DNA of 9,172 nucleotides, from assembly GCA_000432915.1 (NCBI GenBank), contig HF995231.1, positions 1-9,172 of the forward strand, written 5' to 3'. The position numbers and the translations under genes were made by a program. Below, one piece after another: positions 4,745 to 9,172 of the stretch. Position 1 is the first letter of the stretch. Each line of letters starts with the position of its first letter. The stretch comes from Firmicutes bacterium CAG:194. GTDB taxonomy: Bacteria > Bacillota > Clostridia > Lachnospirales > Lachnospiraceae. The notes beneath the pieces are model-generated. The model ran no database searches and was not told where the DNA came from. It saw nothing but the letters and a program-made list of their open reading frames with translations.

Positions 4745-5956
4745 CTATTCATGAAAGTCCTCTATACCAAGTACGGTATCGTAAACCGCCACATGATCAT
4801 AAATACATCTCCAGCTGCTTGTTGCATTTCCCGTGACACAGACATATGCATTTCCCGCCACATCCTGTGCGTAACTGGCAGCACAGTTTCCTGACTGCAC
4901 CACATAACCCGTTTTGGCACCGAGCACCAGCTTCCCATTATCTTTATCCTCGATCCGGCGTAAAAACCAGTTAGAAAGAATCATCCCTTCCGGATGCTGC
5001 TCTGTCACGGATGTTGTATAAGTATGTGCGGATAACACCTCCCTGCAGAACGGATTATCCATTGCGGCTTCCATGATCATTGCCATATCATAAACGCTGC
5101 AGTGATGCGCCTCATCATATAATCCGACGCAGTTTGTAAAATGTGCAGTCCGGGAAAGTCCCATTTCTTCCATTTTCTGATTCATCAGTGCCACAAATGC
5201 TTCTTCGGAGCCTGCCACATATTTGGCAAGTGCAACTGCTGCCTCAGCACCGGATGGCAGAATCGTTCCGTAAAACAGATCTCTGACCGTCACCTGTTCA
5301 TCCAGCTCAAACCCTGCATTGCTGCAATCGTTGGAATAACTGTAGTCCGTATCCTCTATCGTGATCGTTACTTTATCATCCAGCCTGCTTTCATCGATCT
5401 GCTCTGCTGCCACAAGCACGGTCAGGATTTTTGTCATGGAAGCAGGATTGATGACCGTCTGGGCATTCCGCTGCTGCAGGATCGTTTTATTTCCCACATC
5501 TACTAAAATGGCATAGCTGCTGACAACTTCCGCGGGCACATCTGTTGTTTCCGGTGTTGCCTCTGCGCTGTAGACAATGCCCGGTTCCGTATCCTGCGCT
5601 GTCTGTCCGTCTGCCGCCTGTACGTTAGCAGATGCTATCACACTATCATCCGCACCGGCGATCATATTTTCTCCGCCCGCCGGATCCGCAGCTTCCTCCA
5701 TCCGGATCTGCGTGCTATCATCTGCCGCCTGTCCGGACTGCGTCTGCTCTGTCCGGGCTGCTTTTGGCTTATGCAGCGTGACCGCGATCCCGATTGCCAC
5801 GATCAGAACGAAAAGAGCCGGAATTCCGATCCTGCAGGCTTTCCTGATCCGCATCTGCTGCTGTTTTTTCCGCCGCATTTCCTCACGCCTTCTCTGACGC
5901 TGCAGCTGTCTTTTTTCTTCTATTTCCCGATCTACCTCTAAATAATCCTGTTCCAT
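4745..5956 (-). CDS. Membrane-anchored D-alanyl-D-alanine carboxypeptidase (peptidase family S11)
   Basis: A 403-residue low-molecular-weight penicillin-binding protein that should trim the terminal D-Ala from peptidoglycan stem peptides outside the membrane. Layout: a highly basic, Arg/Gln/Lys-rich cytoplasmic stretch at about 11-42, one membrane segment at 43-61, a low-complexity Ala/Asp/Gln-rich linker to about 145, then the catalytic domain. Motifs: SMTK at 173-176 (nucleophile Ser173), SGA at 235-237 in the place of the SxN motif (Asn replaced by Ala), and KTG at 348-350. It has no room for the C-terminal beta domain and amphipathic anchor of classical PBP5; anchoring is N-terminal instead. 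ATG 5956 follows AAAGGG. No promoter is evident in the 108-bp gap upstream, so it is probably co-transcribed with the rhodanese/PP-loop gene. The family is clear; exact physiological role (DacF-like) is not. Confidence 0.9.
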   Translation of the reverse strand: MEQDYLEVDREIEEKRQLQRQRRREEMRRKKQQQMRIRKACRIGIPALFVLIVAIGIAVTLHKPKAARTEQTQSGQAADDSTQIRMEEAADPAGGENMIAGADDSVIASANVQAADGQTAQDTEPGIVYSAEATPETTDVPAEVVSSYAILVDVGNKTILQQRNAQTVINPASMTKILTVLVAAEQIDESRLDDKVTITIEDTDYSYSNDCSNAGFELDEQVTVRDLFYGTILPSGAEAAVALAKYVAGSEEAFVALMNQKMEEMGLSRTAHFTNCVGLYDEAHHCSVYDMAMIMEAAMDNPFCREVLSAHTYTTSVTEQHPEGMILSNWFLRRIEDKDNGKLVLGAKTGYVVQSGNCAASYAQDVAGNAYVCVTGNATSSWRCIYDHVAVYDTVLGIEDFHE

Positions 5957-6064
5957 TTTACCCTTTCACACTTTCTTTTCGATTCTGTGTTTCCTGTATC
6001 GTTCATTTCCGTTCTTCCTGCATCCGGATCTCCCACCGGATTTTGCACCTCTTCCAGTTCCCGT

Positions 6065-7270
6065 CTATCTGGTCTCTTCGCTCTGCATCTGTATTTCCGC
6101 CCCACTCTGCATTCCGGGCTCGTTCTCTGTCTGTACTACATCATCATAGTTGTCCAGAAAATGATGCTTCACGCCATCCTTTTTATATGCCACGACAGTG
6201 CTCAGATTCACATTTTCCACGCTGCGGAATATATTGGATTCCACAAACGGATTGACCTGCTTCAAGGTTTTGATCAGTTCTTTGATCTCCACGCGTTTGG
6301 AACGGTTTTCATTGTTATTGCATGTTGTACATGTATCTGTAAACTTGCATGCACACTGGATGAAATGCAGATCATTATAATCACGCCATGCCTTGATATC
6401 ATCCTCGCGGATCAGATACAGCGGGCGGATCAGCTCCATGCCTTCAAAATTTGTGCTGTGCAGCTTTGGCATCATGGTCTGCACCTGTCCACCATACAGC
6501 ATTCCCATTAAAATCGTTTCTATGACATCATCGAAATGATGACCAAGTGCAATCTTATTACAGCCCATTTCCTTTGCAAAGCTGTATAAATGTCCCCGCC
6601 GCATACGTGCACAGAGATAGCACGGTGATTTTTCGATAGTATAGACAGAATCAAAGATATCTGACTCATAAATCTTTATCGGAATCTGCAGTCTTCTTGC
6701 ATTTTCCTCGATCACCTGTCTGTTGGCGGGGCTATAGCCCGGATCCATTACAAGAAATTTCACTGTAAAATCGAATTTATGGTGCAGCAGAAGCTCCTGA
6801 AACAGCTTTGCCATGAGCATGGAATCTTTTCCGCCGGAAATACAGACTGCTATGCGGTCGCCCGGCTTTACAAGCTCATAATCCTTCACTGCCTTGACAA
6901 ATCTGCACCAGATCGTCTTTCGGAATTTCTTGCGGATGCTCTTTTCCACTTCCTTGCAGTAATCCTCTGCTTCCTGCTGCTTAACGGTATCTAACAGCCA
7001 CGCAATATAACCGCCCTCCAGACTGACCGCATCATATCCCGCTTCCGCCAGCTCTTCTGCCGCCTCTACGCTGAATTTTCCTCTGCTGCAGCAAATGACC
7101 TGCTTTTTCGTCCGGTCAAGCTGCTCATTTTCTAAAAGTGCATCCTGTGGGATCGCAGCTGCGCCCGGGATCGCACCATGTGCGATTTCCTCTTCGCCTC
7201 TGATATCGATCAGCTGATAGCTTCCCGCGGGAAGCAGTTTAAATTCCTCTAAGGAAATACTGTTTTTCAT
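6065..7270 (-). CDS. Rhodanese–TtcA-like PP-loop fusion (probable tRNA thiolation enzyme)
   Basis: A 401-residue two-domain protein. Residues 1-95 are a rhodanese domain: LIDIRGEEE at 20-28, the active loop CSRGKFS at 61-67 with Cys61 as the likely persulfide carrier, and SLEGGYIAW at 83-91. Residues about 110-370 are a PP-loop ATPase of the TtcA family: ATP-binding SGGKDS at 145-150, CYLCARMRRGHLY at 217-229 and GHHFDDVIETIL at 243-254. Cys217 and Cys220 match the TtcA CxxC; further cysteines at 306, 308, 314 and 317 could supply the remaining iron-sulfur cluster ligand. TtcA makes 2-thiocytidine in tRNA, so a sulfur-relay fusion is a sensible reading, comparable in logic to ThiI. The last 25 or so residues are acidic and unconserved in appearance. 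It starts 27 bp after the SulP gene, preceded by AAGGA, and is likely in its operon. The precise tRNA target is inferred. Confidence 0.87.
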   Translation of the reverse strand: MKNSISLEEFKLLPAGSYQLIDIRGEEEIAHGAIPGAAAIPQDALLENEQLDRTKKQVICCSRGKFSVEAAEELAEAGYDAVSLEGGYIAWLLDTVKQQEAEDYCKEVEKSIRKKFRKTIWCRFVKAVKDYELVKPGDRIAVCISGGKDSMLMAKLFQELLLHHKFDFTVKFLVMDPGYSPANRQVIEENARRLQIPIKIYESDIFDSVYTIEKSPCYLCARMRRGHLYSFAKEMGCNKIALGHHFDDVIETILMGMLYGGQVQTMMPKLHSTNFEGMELIRPLYLIREDDIKAWRDYNDLHFIQCACKFTDTCTTCNNNENRSKRVEIKELIKTLKQVNPFVESNIFRSVENVNLSTVVAYKKDGVKHHFLDNYDDVVQTENEPGMQSGAEIQMQSEETR

Positions 7271-7297
7271 GTTTTGTCCTTCTTTTGGTTTGTTCTG

Positions 7298-9172
7298 TTA
7301 TTGTATATCGCGGTCTCCGCTGCTGTCACCTGCTTCCCGTTTCCTGCGCAGGGTTGTGATCAGCTCATAGACCTCCGGTCTTCTTTCTTTCAGATGCGCA
7401 TCCAGAATATGTCTTCGTTCCCGGAATTTCTGTGCCAGCTCCGGATGCTCCTGCGCGATCCGGTCATGCACTTCTTTTCGATGCGCTTCGATCTTTTCTG
7501 CCAGCGTCTGTTCATCCTTACCGGAAATATTAACGATTTCCTTCAGATGCTCCTCCAGATGCTCCAGCCATTCATCCTCATCAAGTTCTTCCATATGTGC
7601 CCAGCGGCCATGCAGAAGTGCCTCTACATCACCTGTCTCCTTAAGCTGCTCGATCTGCTTTTCGATCTGTTTCTCAATTGCGGTCTCTGCATCCTGTCCA
7701 AATGCCCAGACAAATTCCTGTACTCTGTTATCCGCACGCTTTCTGGAAGCGCTGCGTTCTGTATTATCGACACCGCCTTCGAGCGGATATGGTCTGCCGA
7801 TGCCCATATCCTTGAGCGCAATGTGGATCGTGCGTCTGACATGTCCCTCTTCGATCAGGTAGCCAAGCCCCAGCTTGCGGAGCTGCTCGTTTAGTCCTGC
7901 AATGTGTTCCGTGATGTAAAACCGGATATTCTGCTTCTGCAAAGACTTACAGAGGATATCCAGCCCATCCGCAGCAGTGATATCAATGCTTCCGATCCCG
8001 CTTGCATCCAGAATGACTGCTTTTGTCTCCTGTGTAACATGATCCTCGATATCCTGTCTGAGCACCTGTATATTGGCAAAAAACAGATTGCTGCTGAACC
8101 GGTAGATCAGAACGCCTGACACTGCATGGATCTGGCTGCTTTCTTTTAAATCCCGGAAATGCCTGTGCCCTGGCTGAATGCCCAGAAAGCATCTGGCAGG
8201 CTTTGCCGTCCGGATAATAACCTCGGCAAATGACAGCAAAATACCGATCAGAACGCCGTTGATCGTACCTAAGAATAAAACACCAATAAAAGCACCGACA
8301 AAGATCATGCACTCTGTCCGGCTGATCTTCCACAGGCGGATAGCAAGATCAAATTCCGTTGCACCCAAAAGTGCAGAAATGACGATCGCCGTCAGGATCG
8401 GTACCGGAAGGTAACCAATAAAGCCTGTTCCGCCAAGCAGCAGCACAAGCATTGAAATGCCTGCTACAATACCGGTCAGCTGCGTCCGTGCCTGATACTG
8501 CTCTCCCATTGCCGTTCTGGAAACGGAACCGTTAATGGGGCAGCAGCCTGTCAGGGCTGCTATGAGGTTACCCATTGCAAACGCAAAGATTTCCTGATTA
8601 TCATTGATCCGATAGCCGTTTTTCTGGGCAAAGCTGTTTTCCGCCAGCAGAGTCTCTGCCATAATGACGATCGCCACTGACAGGCTGATCGTTACTGCCT
8701 CCCTGACCGGAATCACGGAAAGATCAGGCAGTGCAAATGGCATCAGCCCAGGATCTACAGCGGAAAGTGTCACAACGCCCCATTTTTTAAGCGACAGAAA
8801 CTTTGTCATGCATGCTCCTGCTGCCATCAGAAGCACCGCCATCGGGAATTTGGGGATCAGCTTTTTGGAAAGAAGCAATATAAAAAGTGCGAAAAGCCCC
8901 AGCAAAAGGGACGGCAGATTCAGTTTTTCCAGACTTTCTCCGATATGCACAGCAAGCTCGAAAAATTCTCCCACACCTGCGCTGCCTCCGAAGAGCTTCG
9001 GTATCTGCATCAGAATGATCGTTGTACAGATGCCCGTAATAAAACCGCCCATCACAGGCGCGGAAATATAATTGACCAGCTTTCCGGCTTTCATATAAGA
9101 AAAGGCAAACAGCCAGAGTGCTACAAACAACGTCAGAACCGGAACTGCCCGCATTGCCTCTTCGGAACCGCT
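7298..9172 (-). CDS. SulP-family anion transporter with STAS domain and charged C-terminal extension (5' end outside window)
   Basis: The reading frame stays open to the right edge, and the N-terminal membrane helices expected in SulP proteins are missing, so the gene is cut by the window; ATG 9154 is internal. Residue numbers count from that Met. Several hydrophobic segments run to about 315, including the SulP core ENSFAQKNGYRINDNQEIFA (172-191), GNLIAALTGCCPINGSVSRT (195-214) and ARTQLTGIVAG (222-232). A STAS domain follows at about 341-450, with DASGIGSID at 383-391 where related anti-sigma antagonists carry the phosphorylated Ser/Thr. Residues 451-618 form an extra, strongly charged, probably helical tail rich in Glu, Lys, Arg and His. 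SulP proteins move sulfate, bicarbonate or other anions across the cytoplasmic membrane; the substrate is not readable here. The next gene, a sulfur-transfer protein 27 bp downstream, mildly favours a sulfur oxyanion. Complete at the 3' end (TAA at 7298-7300). Confidence 0.9.
   Translation of the reverse strand, partial: SGSEEAMRAVPVLTLFVALWLFAFSYMKAGKLVNYISAPVMGGFITGICTTIILMQIPKLFGGSAGVGEFFELAVHIGESLEKLNLPSLLLGLFALFILLLSKKLIPKFPMAVLLMAAGACMTKFLSLKKWGVVTLSAVDPGLMPFALPDLSVIPVREAVTISLSVAIVIMAETLLAENSFAQKNGYRINDNQEIFAFAMGNLIAALTGCCPINGSVSRTAMGEQYQARTQLTGIVAGISMLVLLLGGTGFIGYLPVPILTAIVISALLGATEFDLAIRLWKISRTECMIFVGAFIGVLFLGTINGVLIGILLSFAEVIIRTAKPARCFLGIQPGHRHFRDLKESSQIHAVSGVLIYRFSSNLFFANIQVLRQDIEDHVTQETKAVILDASGIGSIDITAADGLDILCKSLQKQNIRFYITEHIAGLNEQLRKLGLGYLIEEGHVRRTIHIALKDMGIGRPYPLEGGVDNTERSASRKRADNRVQEFVWAFGQDAETAIEKQIEKQIEQLKETGDVEALLHGRWAHMEELDEDEWLEHLEEHLKEIVNISGKDEQTLAEKIEAHRKEVHDRIAQEHPELAQKFRERRHILDAHLKERRPEVYELITTLRRKREAGDSSGDRDIQ

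Noticed and set aside
5945..6064. Open frame of about 40 codons after the rhodanese/PP-loop stop, shifted by one base and rich in Glu, Asp and Asn
   Set aside because: It could be a frameshifted tail of that protein, but there is no conserved motif to support it and the tail of the existing frame is just as variable. Treated as an intergenic gap.
7274..7894. 206-codon open frame on the plus strand
   Set aside because: Antisense to the 3' part of the SulP gene, and explained by its Lys/Glu-rich codons read backwards.
7298..9154. SulP gene taken as complete with a start at ATG 9154
   Set aside because: The frame continues open to the window edge and the N-terminal SulP helices are missing, so this Met is internal.

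Overview
The window reads as a chromosomal segment of an anaerobic Firmicute, most likely a Lachnospiraceae-type Clostridium. I infer this from protein style (PurC, the S11 carboxypeptidase and the ribose-type binding lipoprotein all look clostridial), strong AGGAGG-type ribosome sites and moderate base composition. All seven supported genes lie on the minus strand, so transcription runs from high to low coordinates. I saw no rRNA, tRNA, CRISPR array or complete mobile element.

Right part (9172 to about 4745, by eye more GC-rich): a SulP-family anion transporter, cut by the right edge and carrying a STAS domain plus an unusual charged C-terminal extension. It is followed after 27 bp by a rhodanese/PP-loop (TtcA-like) fusion protein, probably a tRNA sulfur-transfer enzyme. 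Next, after about 108 bp, comes a membrane-anchored S11 D-alanyl-D-alanine carboxypeptidase.

Middle (4744 to about 3530): a lone purC with its own promoter and a leader containing two inverted repeats, closed by a strong 15-bp stem terminator.

Left part (3511 to 194, by eye more AT-rich): a small carbohydrate regulon. A class I mannose-6-phosphate-isomerase-like protein and a mannitol-1-phosphate-dehydrogenase-like protein overlap and form one operon. A ribose-type sugar-binding lipoprotein follows from its own promoter. Both transcription units use TTGACA-17-TACAAT promoters, followed at the same distance by the same 24-bp LacI-type operator, so one repressor encoded outside the window probably controls all three genes. 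At the first promoter the operator sits inside a 52-bp near-perfect palindrome that mirrors the -10 region. The isomerase appears to lack the usual zinc-ligand Glu, so its substrate may differ from mannose-6-phosphate. Taken together this looks like an uptake and catabolic module for an unidentified polyol or sugar, whose ABC permease and ATPase genes are not in view.

The far left (1-193) has no gene. It holds two adjacent inverted-repeat structures and, at the very edge, a sequence resembling an IS3-family terminus.
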